A stretch of 64,000 bases of DNA, from contig OZ023266.1 of NCBI GenBank assembly GCA_964006375.1, forward strand, positions 157,177,792 through 157,241,791. Direction: 5' to 3'. Made by a program: the position numbers and the translations under genes. The notes beneath the pieces were generated by a model. That model searched no databases. It was not told the DNA's origin and saw only the letters and a program-made list of their open reading frames with translations. Of this stretch, positions 35,750 through 48,540 are shown one piece after another; positions within the stretch are counted from its first letter, which is position 1; every line of letters begins with the position of its first letter. This DNA is from Tillus elongatus. Its lineage: Eukaryota > Arthropoda > Insecta > Coleoptera > Cleridae.

Positions 35750-36053
35750 TTACATATACTTATTTATTTGTAATTAGAATTATACATCGCATCTTACAAA
35801 TAAGCTATGCTTGTTGTTGTATTGACACAATTTCTTTTAGCGTTCCTCCCAAACTCCTATCACCAAAACTTATTTTAATAAATGTCACTTTTGATTTTGT
35901 TCCTAAATTTGTTTCTTCTGTTATAGCGGGCCCCACCAACGCTCTCACAGTAGCCATATATATTTCCATTTACTTTTATTTATATCTTAATATAAATTGT
36001 AGCTAAATCTTCCAAAACTATAATTCTCCAGTACAATAATTTTGACATTTCTA

Positions 36054-36057
<4 letters not shown>
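35748..36057 (-). repeat. dispersed ~310-bp repeat, second copy
   Basis: Near-identical to 22676-22995, here bracketed by two (TA)n arrays. The minus-strand orientation gives an A/T-rich 3' tail at the left edge. Confidence 0.75.

Positions 36058-36144
<87 letters not shown>
36058..36144. repeat. (TA)n microsatellite
   Basis: About 43 TA units between the 310-bp repeat and a scrap of family E terminus. Confidence 0.95.
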
Positions 36145-36146
<2 letters not shown>

Positions 36147-36272
36147 AAAACGAAACACACCGATTCTTACTGAAAATTCACTAAAAAGTTATAAGCACTC
36201 AATGAAAAAACTTCCGAAATTTGAAATGTTTTCAATAAAAATTCGTTACCATAACAAACTTGCTGCGTCCAA
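36145..36272 (+). repeat. family E end scrap plus family G terminus
   Basis: TTGAAAACGAAACACACCGA (36145-) is the family E inverted-repeat end without its first 10 bases. It is followed by TGAAAATTCACTAAAAAGTT and a G terminus AACAAACTTGCTGCGTCC (36255-36272). Confidence 0.65.
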
Positions 36273-36279
36273 ACTTTTT

Positions 36280-37770
36280 AATTTATTATTACCTACGGGT
36301 AACTACGATTCAATGTATGACTTCAAATATAAACCTTGTAAATGCGTTGTTCATACCTAATACATTTTATTTCCTTCGACGAATACAAGAAAGCAGATGA
36401 CTTGAAAACGTTTCGTAATAGTCTTTTTATGTTCTTCGTAATATAAAAATGCAGCATCAAAGTGAGTTTTTCTTAGCTGTGTACTAGAAACCTATTACTG
36501 CAATAAGTTGACAACAATAAAACCAATAAATACCAAACCGTTTCTGATGATTTATCTCTCACAACCACACCTCCGCAATAACCGAAGCTATTAGAGCAAT
36601 TTTGCAATGTTATTTGAATTGTTCTTCGTGTATCAGGTCAGCTCGTTTCAACAGTTTATCTGTCGACAAGTTTTCCGGCTAAATAACAAGTAGGGTAATG
36701 TGGATTAGGACTTCTACAACCAACCAACATGAACTTATGCAGTATCTACAAGCTTAACGGCTTAGAGAAAACCATATATGCATGTTAAAGAGAGAAATAC
36801 CTTTCAGGTTCACTTAACCTTGAAATAGTTGCACATACAACGCTCTACTCGAGAAATTTCCGCGATGCATGTTTATCTAATTAGTTTTGTTACGTTTACT
36901 TATTTTCGTTCGTAACTTAAACTATTCAACACGATGAAAGAAACGTGCATGATAAATAAGAAGGAAACGTTTCACATACCGGCTGATATTCTTGTTTGGG
37001 GCTGGAAAAGCAACGATATATTTTTGAGCACCTTTTACTCTATAACTAAGACCAGGGGCGGCTCCTCAATAAGTGCGCCCTTGCGCACGCACTGCCGTGG
37101 AAAAAACAATACTTTTGCTGTGCTATATTTTAATAATTTTTTTTACTTTTTTACCTCCTGCATTCAACAAACAAAATTAATATATCGAGGATCGCAGAGA
37201 GTCGGCAGCCATTAATACAGAATCATAATAAGTATAGTGTTAATCTTGCAGACGTTATATACATCCATATCCATATAAAGCAGGCGGGCGGCGGTGTGTA
37301 TTTTTCGGCGCTCTCACTAAATGCGATACTTCAGTGCGAAATGATCGCCGAATCTTGATAATCTTCGTCGAAAACGACCAAATAAGCAATCTGTTGTGCG
37401 CTATAAAATTACACACTTCCAGTTTGTAGTGGACTTTTGGCAGAGCGTGTGTACCTACTACGTAGTAATTTTCGTCTTCGCGTCGGATTGATTTTTAATT
37501 AGATGATTTCGTTGTTGTTTACATGTTCTAACAAGACAACTATTATTATTATGATGGTTACTACTTAGAGTTGCTTAATAAGTGGACAAAATAATTGTGA
37601 TACTGTGATTAATTCAGTGGATATTGTAAATTTAAAGGTTAACTTTTTAAGGGACTTTTTAACTACTATAACGTATAACTAACTAGAGGAAAACTTGGTA
37701 AGTAGTTAATAATTATTAAGTTTAGTAAGTAGGTTTCTTTATAATACATTTTCGGGGAAAAAATAGGCAA
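36280..37770. other. no gene recognised; possible hAT end at 37053
   Basis: Mostly featureless. CAGGGGCGGCTCCTCAATAA followed by GCGCCCTTGCGCACGC at 37053-37092 resembles the terminus of Tip100-like hAT elements. No matching right end or transposase was found. Confidence 0.4.
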
Positions 37771-37772
37771 GC

Positions 37773-37860
37773 CCTTCATTTTTAGTGAATTTTTTTTTCA
37801 AATGAGCGCGAACTAGGACCTCTAGAACCCATATCCGGGGGGTCAGTTTCAATTTTTATA

Positions 37861-37953
<93 letters not shown>

Positions 37954-38165
37954 AACAGATAACTCAAAAAAATAAGCAACTGATTTCGATGAAACTCGAA
38001 GTGCCTTTCTTTTATTAATGACTTGGATGAGTTCGTTGGTCAGGAAAATCGGATAACGTTTTCCGGGAAAAATTTTGAGTTTTGTTTCAAAAAAAAAAAT
38101 CTTTTTCTCCAAAAATTACAAAGGTATTTTAATAAATTTGGTGGATATGTTGCGTTGTAAAAGAC
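37773..38165 (+). repeat. family G copy with (TA)n
   Basis: TTTTTAGTGAATTTTTTTTT (hairpin arm, partner lost), AAATGAGCGCGAACTAGGAC, ATCCGGGGGGTCAGTTTC, array at 37867-37951, TCCAACAGATAACTC, GAGTTCGTTGGTCAGGAAAA, GTAAAAGACC. It is cut on the right by LINE-A. Confidence 0.8.
37867..37951. repeat. (TA)n array inside family G
   Basis: About 42 TA units at the conserved internal position. Confidence 0.95.
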
Positions 38166-38171
38166 CTTTTC

Positions 38172-39774
38172 TTCCCCTCAGGGCTCGTCCGCGGCCTTGC
38201 CGCCCCGATAGCACTGCAACCTTTGGTTGATTGTGCATACCGTTAGTCTTACTCCACCCGTTCCAAAATCACTGTGCCTTTACACTCGCACAAGATGTGC
38301 TGGGCTGATTCCTCCCCCTCGCTGCAGAGTTTGCATGCCAGGTCCCCATCGAACCGCCCCATTTTATGCAGGTGTCTTGACGGCCATGTGCCCTGTCAAG
38401 AGTCCTGTTATGTTTCTGAGCTGTCCTCTGCTAAGATTTAGCAGGACCATAGCTCTCTTTGAACTGTGATCCTCAATTAGTGACTTCCCATGTCTGAGCC
38501 CTGGACAGTCTGTCCAGTACACCTTGTGTCCGTTTCTAACCCAGGACTTAATGGCTCCCCTGGCAGTGCTCCTTGTCACGCCCAGAACCGGTTCTGGTCC
38601 CATAAATGGTTCTCCTGACCCTCTCTTCGCGAGATTGTCAGCTTCTTCATTGCCTTTGACCCCCGAGTGACCCGGCACCCAGATGAGAGTGACCTCATTC
38701 TGCCCAGCCAGGTCGCTCGTCTCGTCACGGCATTCACTTACCAGCCTGGAATTCACCCGTGGGCTACTTAGCACCTTAAGGGCTGTCTGGTTGTCTGTGG
38801 CTATGAGGATCCGCTTGTTGATGTAGCCCGTCCTCTTGTTCTCCCGCACACAGTGCAAGATGGCGTACATTTCGGCCTGAAAGACCGTTGCATGGGCTCC
38901 GAGGGAAATACTATGACTTACCCTCGGCCCTTCCGAATAAACACCTGCAGACTCACAGGCTCGCGAAGTCTGTCCTCATTTCAAGCATGGGCTCCTTCAC
39001 GATCTCCTGAATTCTGCAGTGGCCCCTGAAGCCTGGGTTGATCTACAGTCTACTATTGCAGGCTAGTCTGTATAGCCCTAGCCTGGCCTCCCCCATGATA
39101 TCTAAGCGGGGGGGGGGGGGCATATCCAGCAATATCTCCATGGCGGCTGTTGGGGTTGAAGTCATGTCCCCTGTGATGCCAAGGCAAGCCATCCTTTGGA
39201 TCTTGGCTAGTTTTTGTTTGGCACTGGATTGTATCACCTTAGGCCACCAGACCACTGCCGCGTATGTTAACGATGGTCTGACCACCCTTGTGTACAGCCA
39301 GTGGGCCATACCAGGTCTTAGTCCCCAGGTTTTTCCATATAGCCGCCTAGTGACGGCCAGGGTCATAACTGCCTTACGCAGTATTTTTTCAACGTGTCCA
39401 TTCTAGGTTAGCTTAGAGTCCAATACGACTCCAAGGTGTTTTACCTCCCTGGCCATTGGGATCTTTCTACCGTATAGGGTGTGAGTTCTGTGGCTTTCCT
39501 ACTTCCCCCTCCTCGTAAACAGTATGACGGTTGCTTTCTCGGGGCTCACCCTGAGCCCTTGCCCAACCGTCAACCTTTCCACCACTTTCAGTGGTGTCTG
39601 CATGCGCTCCCACACTAACTGTGTAACCTTTCCTCGCACTATGGTGACAATGTCTGCATAGCCTGTACCTCGTACCCCCCTCCCGAGAGCCTCCCTAGCA
39701 GGCCGACACCCCGCCGCGACCCCCGCCAGCAGAGAGAAGGAGATCCTCACAGTGGCCCTCCTTATCTTGGACAC

Positions 39775-39778
<4 letters not shown>
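38172..39778 (-). pseudogene. LINE-A copy 2: reverse transcriptase end, RNase H, zinc knuckle; broken
   Basis: The minus strand from 39774 reads the reverse-transcriptase palm, GTGYADIVTIVRGK, where the catalytic YADD has lost one Asp codon, then GLRVSPEKATVILFTRRGK, thumb pieces (RPSLTYAAVVWWPKV), and ACLGITGDMTSTPTAAMEIL. About 150 bp are missing at 38947-38950, removing the first RNase H Asp present in copy 1. The second half of RNase H (TDNQTALKVLSS, WVPGHSGVKGNEEADNLAKR) is readable. Another deletion of about 105 bp at 38280 removes part of the C-terminus. The 3' GAGGGGAAGAAAAGG tail meets family G at 38172. Inactive. Confidence 0.85.

Positions 39779-39838
<60 letters not shown>
39779..39838. 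repeat. (TA)n microsatellite
   Basis: 30 TA units exactly between LINE-A copy 2 and the 5'-truncated LINE-D. Confidence 0.95.
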
Positions 39839-39839
<1 letters not shown>

Positions 39840-39840
39840 C

Positions 39841-40485
39841 AGTGTAGATAGTCTAAAGTACCTCGGTATTATGGTAGATAAGAACCTGAAATGGCAAACG
39901 CACATAGAATATCTGAATAATAGGCTACGTAAACTTATCTATGTTTTTTATGTTCTGCGAGAGATAATGTCTCTGAATACTTTGCTTGACGTTTATGATG
40001 GCCTGGTAGCGTCCATATTACGATACGGAATATCCTGTTGGGGATCGGCTTATAAATCGACATTGAAACCGCTTTGCATAACACAGAATTTCATATTAAG
40101 AACTATACTAAACAAAGCAGTTGATTATCCCACAAAATTGTTATACAACTCAAATACGGGTGTTATGAATATTAAGGGGTTGTATATTCTTGCGCTCGTA
40201 CAGTATACCCACGGGGAGGCCTTATTACAAAAACAGACACAGCATCAATATCTAACAAGGCAGGTAACAAATAGAAATATACTAACATCAAGATGTAAAA
40301 AAACTATTTCACGGAAAACTATTGACTTTCTTGGACCAAGATTATATAATCTTGGACCAAGATTATATAATCTTGTTCCAGCCAAACTTAAGACTATAGC
40401 AAAGAATTATAAATTTCGGAAAAAAATATATGAATACATATTGCAAAATTACGAAAGATTAGAAATCTTAATACAGCATTTTTGA
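39841..40485 (+). CDS. LINE-D reverse transcriptase C-terminal part
   Basis: The frame is open from the (TA)n junction through 40485: SLKYLGIMVDKNLKWQTHI (the post-palm LG--D--L-W block of non-LTR reverse transcriptases), YDGLVASILRYGISCWGSA, then a C-terminal region with FLGPRLYNL. The ATG at 39871 is internal. A 21-bp unit (40330-40350) is duplicated in frame at 40351-40371, repeating GPRLYNL. No stop interrupts the surviving 215 codons, so this insertion is relatively young. It lacks palm motifs and any endonuclease, hence no activity. Clade is CR1/L2/RTE-like at best. Confidence 0.8.
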   Translation, partial: SVDSLKYLGIMVDKNLKWQTHIEYLNNRLRKLIYVFYVLREIMSLNTLLDVYDGLVASILRYGISCWGSAYKSTLKPLCITQNFILRTILNKAVDYPTKLLYNSNTGVMNIKGLYILALVQYTHGEALLQKQTQHQYLTRQVTNRNILTSRCKKTISRKTIDFLGPRLYNLGPRLYNLVPAKLKTIAKNYKFRKKIYEYILQNYERLEILIQHF

Positions 40486-40625
40486 AAAAACCATGGTACG
40501 TAAAGACAGCTTATAATTGTGGTTACGAATGAATAGCAATGGAGGAGTGCTGCATACGTGGGTGTGCAAGTGTGGGCGTAGCGTTAGCGTGAGAGTATGT
40601 CGGATATGTGTGAGTGTATGCTTGT

Positions 40626-40767
40626 GACTTATGGGATGATGTGCGAAGGCGGGAGCTAGTGAGTGTCTGTGAGTGAGTATAAAGGTGTGTATAAGCGACT
40701 TATGGGATGGTGTGCGAGGGCAGGAGCTAGTGATTGGCTGTGGGTAAGTATAAATGCGTGTATAAGC
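40626..40767 (+). repeat. 71-bp tandem duplication in LINE-D 3' region
   Basis: Two units, each starting GACTTATGGGATG and ending GTGTATAAGC, about 85-90% alike by eye. Confidence 0.85.
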
Positions 40768-41184
40768 GAGAGTGGTTGCTTTTGGCTGTGTATTGATTGG
40801 AGACAGGGTTGTCCTCTGCTTGTGCCAGGAGTAGATTGGGTGGAAGACAGATGTGTTTGAACAGAGAGACGTTAGAGGGATGAAATGCTTTGAGAGATTG
40901 TTGTTGACGGATATACCTCATTTATTCACACTGGAATACAGGTGAGAGGGTGTGTGCGGTGGATGGAGGGATGCTTGAGAATTTAAATAATTTAAATATT
41001 GAAGGACGGTCAGATGTCTAATGTAGGATTTGTTGTAGTGTATGCTTTGATAGGATAGCTAATTATAAGGCGAAGCACGCACAAGTATGAGTATACTTAT
41101 GTGCTTTAACTTTTTTGTTGTAAATTTTGAGTATAAATTTGTATTGATTGTTGTTGGCAAATAAATAAATAAATAAATAAATAA

Positions 41185-41190
<6 letters not shown>

Positions 41191-41266
<76 letters not shown>
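41191..41266. repeat. (TA)n microsatellite
   Basis: 38 TA units directly after the LINE-D tail. Confidence 0.95.
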
Positions 41267-41269
<3 letters not shown>

Positions 41270-41299
41270 ACTTCCGAAAAATTAACCAGACATATGCCT

Positions 41300-41475
41300 A
41301 GTTTCACAAAGGTCGATTAAATATTTAACGCACAGTTAGTTAATCAAGGCTTCAGACGACCAATCACAGACTTTTATTCGGGTTTGACAACCAAATATTC
41401 TGAAGCTGTGATTCGTTGTATTAAGCCTTGATTAACCAGCCGGCCGTTAGCTAGTTAATCGAGCTTTGTGAAACT
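41300..41475. mobile_element. 176-bp near-palindromic MITE
   Basis: AGTTTCACAAAG at the left and CTTTGTGAAACT at the right. The pairing continues through TCGATTAA, GTTAATCAAGGCTT/AAGCCTTGATTAAC and inward to AATCACAG/CTGTGATT. It is almost a complete foldback with a loop of about 40 bp. No coding; family unknown. Target duplication not clear. Confidence 0.78.
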
Positions 41476-41479
41476 GATC

Positions 41480-41801
41480 ATAAGAATTTAAAACTCCAGT
41501 ATGTCAAACCTGCCACACCCATGACACTTTAATGCATAGAGTAAGATAGTGCGATGACACAAAAGACATTTGGCATTGGGTGAATAAAGAAAGTAATTTG
41601 AATTCACAACTAAGTCAGATGGAAAATTTTGCAGTTAAAGCTTACAGACAAATGTCAATAGTATGTTTACCTTTAGTATGTAAGTGGCATGATTTATTTA
41701 ATTTAAAAGTTAAAATATAGTAATACATAGAGTACGGAATGAGAAATGATGAGAAACTAAGTTTGATGAAAGTGGTACTTAGTACAGCTGGTGTCTTTTC
41801 A

Positions 41802-41874
<73 letters not shown>

Positions 41875-42122
41875 ATAAAGCTTTTCAGAAACAAAAATGC
41901 ATTCACAAGATGTACGATATATTTTACCAGCTTTACCAGTTTTCAAGAGGATGGTGAAAACAATTCTTCTGAACAAGACGTGGTACTCTGTGGGCGAATT
42001 TTACAAGTAAGCTAACACTAAACTTTGTTTTAAACGTGTGGGTGTTTTTTAAGTTTTATTTTTTCCCTTTTATTTGTGCTATATAAGGAAATTAATTTTT
42101 AAATTGTTTTGTTGATTGTGTA
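41480..42122. other. no gene; (TA)n at 41805-41872
   Basis: AT-rich spacer with a 34-unit TA array. Short frames across the array are artefacts. Confidence 0.6.
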
Positions 42123-43365
42123 ATGTTTTGCCAAACAAAAACTAGGCAAGATCGAAAGGATGGCATGCCTAGGCATCACAGGGGCCATGTCTTCAACCCC
42201 AACAGCCGCTATGGAGGTGTTGCTGGATCTACCCCTCCTACACCTAGTTATTATAGGGGAGGCCAGGCTAGGACTATACAGACTAGCCTGCAATGGTAGA
42301 CTGAAGATCAACCCAGGCTTCGGGGGCACTGCAAAATTCAGGAGATCGTGAAGGAGCCCATGCTTGAAATGAGGTCAGATTTCGCGATCCCGCGAATGTG
42401 CAGGGAAAACAACTTTACAGTGGAAATCCCCGACCGCAAGACATGGCGGGAGGAGACGCCAGCAATACCACGGGACGCGCTCGTCTGGTTCACGGACGGA
42501 TCTGGCGGGGAGCGTGGGACGGGGGCAGGTGTTTACTCGGAAGGACCGAGGGTAGTAGTATTTCCCTCAGTGCCCACACAACTGTGTTTCAGGCCAAGAT
42601 GTACGCCATCCTGCACTGTGTGCGGGATAACAAGAGGAGGGGCTACACCAACAAGCGGATCCTCATAGCCACAGACAGCCAGGAATTCCTGGCTGGTGAG
42701 TGAGTGCCGAGACGAGACGATCGACCTGGCTGGGCAGAATGAGGTGACCCTCATATGGGTGCCGGGTCACTCGGGGGTCAAAGGCAATGAAGATGCTGAC
42801 AGTCTCGCGAAGAGAGGGTCAGCAGAACCATTTATGGGACCAGAACCAGCTCTGGGCGTGACAAAGAGCACTGCCAGGGGAGCCATTAAGTCCTAGGTCA
42901 GAAACCAACACAAGGTGTACTGGGCGGACTGTCCAGGGCTCAGACATGGGAAGTCAATAATTGACGAAACCAGTTTAAAGAGAGCTGTGGAGCTGCTAAA
43001 TCTTAGCAGAGGACAGCTCAGAAACACAACAGGTCTCTTGACGGGACACATGGCCGTCAATAAACACCATAAAATGGGGCGGTTCGAAGGCGACCTCGCA
43101 TGCAGACTCTGCGGCGAGGGGGAGGAATCAGCCCAGCACATCTTGTGCGAGTGTAAAGCTCTGGACCACAAAAGACAACTGATCTACGGTCAGTCTAGAC
43201 CGGAGACAGAGCAATATAAAACTTCACCCTACCAATCGCTGTGCAGACTAGTTCAAGGCACAGTGATTTTGGAATGGGTGGACTAAGGGTATGCACAATC
43301 AACCAAAGGTTGCAGTGCTATCGAAGCGGCAAGGCCGCGGACGAGCCCTAAGGGAAAAAAATACA
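42123..43365 (+). pseudogene. LINE-A copy 3: RNase H and zinc knuckle, broken
   Basis: Plus-strand copy of the region seen in copy 1, starting LAKQKLGKIERMACLGITGA. RNase H begins WFTDGSGGERGTGAG (first Asp kept), shifts frame at about 42550, reads FQAKMYAIL (Glu of the active site replaced by Lys), then IATDSQEFLAGE where about 35 bp are missing after the second Asp. WVPGHSGVKGNEDADSLAKR keeps the last Asp. A stop at 42894 and a frameshift precede the finger CRLCGEGEESAQHILCEC. The 3' end with GGCAAGGCCGCGGACGAGCC and an A-run ends at about 43365. Inactive. Confidence 0.85.
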
Positions 43366-44059
43366 TTATACATTATGCGCCACCTGTACCGTATAAACCT
43401 GGTTATATCAAAATGTTTTATCAAAAACTTAATTTAAAAAAATCTGGATTTACAAAGGTGGTGCGCAATTAATTTTGAAGCAACAGTAAGAACACATCAC
43501 GGCGTGAACTTTATTTTTGCTATTAACTTTACTTGAAACATTAACGACATTCAATAAAATCGATATACAGTTTCTCATTAAATATATTCATTTACACCTG
43601 CAGTGTCAACTTTACTTACGCACATAAAAGTTTACTACCTCCAACGTATAGTAAATGGTAAGAAATCAAAGAACAACGTTAAAGTGATCGGTGATACTAA
43701 ATTTACCATACGGCCATCGATAAACAAAATCAACTTGAGTGATGGCATGTCGTATGGTCGATGATGAAGCTGGGTACAAGAATTTATAACGTTTACAGCT
43801 AAATAACGTTATGTAGCATCGACTTTGACCGGCGGGAGTTAAACTTAACTGTATAATTTAATTTTCGTAAGGTATGCTAATATGTCGAGCGCCACTACAC
43901 CTCTATACGTATACGAGTACACATTCAAAAGTTCTTAACCTTCTCTAAAAGCAACAAGATTTGAAACTCAAAATATTTAATTATTTAACATACTAATAAA
44001 TCTTATTTGTCCATTACAAAAAGTCAGTCATGGAAATGATCTACAGTATTTTACTAATG
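43366..44059. other. no gene recognised
   Basis: AT-rich, no repeat words or open frames of note. Confidence 0.5.
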
Positions 44060-45919
<1,860 letters not shown>

Positions 45920-45940
45920 TAAACACAGATCTCGTCATTC

Positions 45941-45989
45941 TGTTCCTTTTTAGTGAATTTTCTTTAAACAAATTCACTAAAAAGGAACA
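45941..45989. repeat. perfect 20-bp-arm hairpin (family G hairpin type)
   Basis: TGTTCCTTTTTAGTGAATTT (45941-45960) and its exact reverse complement (45970-45989) around a 9-base loop TCTTTAAAC. The inner TTAGTGAATTT arm equals the hairpin at 730-741, while the outer arm sequence differs. Confidence 0.9.
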
Positions 45990-46089
45990 GTTTGGCGGAA
46001 AATTCTCCACAAAGTCCGTTTGTAACGTTCATTTACTTGAAACAAAAAGCAGAACAGCCCAAAAACCACAAAAATAATAACAGAGTAAT

Positions 46090-46135
46090 GCGCTAGATGC
46101 GTATTTCGACAACGAAGTTGTCTTCATCAGTAACT
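46090..46135 (-). ncRNA. hammerhead ribozyme-like motif
   Basis: On the minus strand: CTGATGA (46130-46124), A, perfect six-base helix II GACAAC/GTTGTC with loop TTC, GAAAT (46107-46103), one-pair helix III T ACGC A, then ATC as the cleavage triplet, cutting between 46096 and 46095. Helix I: GTTA/TAGC (four pairs including one G-T). One extra A before helix II and a U in place of the usual C after GAAA are deviations. The setting suggests a Penelope-like terminus, but no coding part is seen beside it. Confidence 0.55.
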
Positions 46136-46139
46136 GTCG

Positions 46140-46505
46140 CTAAACTTTTGTTCATTTATTTGACTTTATTTTATTATTTGATTTATTTGATTGAGTTTTT
46201 TGTCACTTTTTAGATACCCAAAAATTGAAAGGTTCATACTGTCATTTATATAATTTTCAATTACCACAGATGAGGATAATACATAGAAGTCTGCCAATTA
46301 TTTGGAACCTAAAAAGCGTACTATTTTGTATCAATGTTTCTTTGCATAGAACACGTTCTATCTTGCTTGAATTTTAAATGACAATTTAAAGTAAATTTGT
46401 ATATTTTCTTTTCCCGCCCTGGTTAACATAAGTAACTGCATGCGACACAGAAAATGGAAACGTCATTTAAAGTTAAAGTGACAAAAATAACTTTAGTAAA
46501 AGTAT
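46140..46505. other. no feature recognised
   Basis: AT-rich sequence, possibly the rest of the element that carries the hammerhead-like motif. No frame or repeat was recognised. Confidence 0.45.
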
Positions 46506-46590
46506 GGCGCATGCACAGTAGGCCAAGGACTGCAGTGCTATCGGGGCGGCAAAGCTGCGGACGAGCCCTGAGGGAGAAAAAAAAAGAGGT
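46506..46590 (+). mobile_element. LINE-A copy 4, extreme 5' truncation
   Basis: About 75 bp of the LINE-A 3' end: GGACTGCAGTGCTATCGGGG, CGGCAAAGCTGCGGACGAGC, CCTGAGGGAGAAAAAAAAAG. The tail and orientation match copy 3. This is the expected product of a target-primed insertion aborted almost at once. Confidence 0.8.
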
Positions 46591-47155
46591 GCGGGCGTTC
46601 TTTCCATTTTTCATATTATTCCGTTTTTCGGAGAAAAATTCAGAAACATGTTAGAAGTACCCCTGTATGCATTAATTATCAGGCAAATGATGTGCTCTTA
46701 ACTCCATAATACAGTTAAGGGACCTAAAGCAATTTAGAGGTGCTGGGCGAAGTAAACAAGCTGCAAAGGGGCTAGACATGCAAAGTATGAAAAAAATTAC
46801 CTTACAGAAGTCCATAGCAATGAAGGGCCCTCTACCACCCGTTCCTGGCCAACAACCCACCACACCGTTTCTCTATAAAAAATTATCAGTTTGTCTAAAA
46901 AAAATTGGTGATGAGAAAAGTAGACCCAGAACGCATATTGGGGTTGCTTGCAACCCGAGACCAATTTGTTTCGTCAGTAACTTTTATGTTTGTAAGTTGA
47001 GTAACCTGACCTGCTGGCTATTCTCAAATGAGGTTATGTCACAGATAACTTGGAAATATATTTTAATTGTTTAGTAGCTTTTATGACAGTGTTGGGGTTC
47101 CAGTAACCCCCATATGCGTTAGTGAGTGTAGTTATTTAAATTTAATCAGTCTGCA
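46591..47155. other. possible piggyBac 5' flank, no gene
   Basis: Contains two G-run/C-run pairs (GGGGTTGCTTGCAACCC at about 46940 and GGGGTTCCAGTAACCCCC at about 47092), possibly parts of the 5' end of the piggyBac remnant. No TTAA-flanked terminus could be fixed. Confidence 0.4.
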
Positions 47156-48530
47156 ATGGCACGGAAAATGTTCCCTGTGGTGTTCCCGATTTCCAAAAGC
47201 AATTAACAGAGTGGTTGGATGGAATACAGACATATGAGGAAGTGTTGAGGTACTGACGAAGATAATATTTGTGTGCAATCAGAGCATGGAAGTGTAATAT
47301 CTTCAGGCAGCCTCAGTGAAGAAGAAGACGTTTCTGATTTAGCAAGCGAAGACTTGTTGAAAGGTAAGAATGGCTATAAATGGAGTATCAAAATTCCACC
47401 TTTAACTCGAACACTGAAGCGCAATATGCGAGTAATCACCCATCTACCAGCGCCAAAAAATTCTCCCAAGGCTGCTACCACTGTCCTGCACTGTTGGAAA
47501 ATGTTATTTGATGCCTCTATAATTTACGATTTTGTAGGAATTACAAATTCAGAAATTGGTGAGAACTACAATTCTAATCAGAGATATATTGGCAGAGCTA
47601 ATTCAGAAGAAATTCTCGCTTTGATTGAGCTACTTTACCTATCAGGTGCAAGAAAAGATGAACATGTCCGAACAACAGAAATGTCTTCTGAGTTTGGACC
47701 TCCTGTTTAGAAATGTCTTATGAGCCAACTTAGATTTGAATTCCTTAAAAATTGCCTCAGGTTCGCTGATACATTCACAGGAGATACTACGAACAAATGT
47801 TCTCCGATAGGTATGGTTTGTGATGCTTTTATTTTGTATTGCATTAGTTATTATACACCGCTAGAATATGTTACTTTTGATGTACAATTGCTTGGTATTC
47901 GCGGACACTCCCTTTTCGTTATTCATAGCATCAAAACCTAATATATATGACATTAAAAAAGTGACATGTAATGTCAAAACATTTTATAGGTTGAATTCAA
48001 TACCCTATATCTGAAAGGAAGGACATACCACTACCAGGTAAGACCTCCTAGATCAGAAATACGTTTGGCAACTCACAACGTGACCATGGATGATTACTGG
48101 TTTACATCTATACCTCTAACCAAACTAATGTTGAGCGAGTATGAACTAACGGTGGTAGGCACATTACGTCACAACAAAGAGAAATACGAAGTTGCTTCTT
48201 ACCAAATAAAGAAAAGGAAGTATTGTCGTCACAGTTTGCATTTGATGGCAGCCTGGCATTGGTATCTTTCACACCAAAGAAGTCTTGATCAGTAATATTA
48301 CTTTCAACGATGCATCAAATAAACACAGTGCACAATGTGACAAGAAAACCAGAGATTATAGAATTCTACAATTCCACAAAAGTGATACATTTGATCAGTT
48401 GGTCCATAATTATTCTGTAAGTCCAAAAACCAAAAAGTCGCCTCTAAGATTTTGGTATGGAATGGAATACTATTTAGGCACCTGTATATGTATCTACTAC
48501 ATATTACGAACTGCTGCTTGAAAACCACAA
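47156..48530 (+). pseudogene. piggyBac-type transposase, broken
   Basis: An acidic N-terminus (SGSLSEEEDVSDLASEDLL, 47295-47355), then the DDE_Tnp_1_7-like core: IIYDFVGITNSEIGENYNSN, IGRANSEEILALIELLYLSG, and a second frame with MSQLRFEFLKNCLRFAD and TTNKCSPIGMV. A gap follows, then VTMDDYWFTSIPLTKLMLSE, LTVVGTLRHNKEKYE, and FHKSDTFDQLVHNYSVSPKT. MDxWFTSIPL, VGTLRxNK and DxLVHxYSV are recognisable piggyBac signatures. The middle third, with part of the catalytic Asp triad, is missing (47940-48060), and several frameshifts are present. piggyBac enzymes move elements into TTAA sites; this one is dead. Confidence 0.85.
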
Positions 48531-48540
48531 AAACGGAGAA

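Larger units (their letters stand above)
39839..41190 (+). mobile_element. LINE-D copy, 5'-truncated, with AAAT tail
   Basis: A coding end (to 40485), a 3' region of about 670 bp rich in GTGT words with a 71-bp tandem duplication (40626-40767), and an (ATAA)n tail (41157-41190). Both sides are (TA)n arrays, so it appears to have landed in one. Confidence 0.82.

Noticed and set aside
36544..36570. CTGATGA at about 36544 as a hammerhead core
   Set aside because: No GAAAC-type box or helix II follows.
37053..37690. Complete Tip100-like hAT element
   Set aside because: Only one terminus-like sequence is visible. No right end, target duplication or transposase was found.
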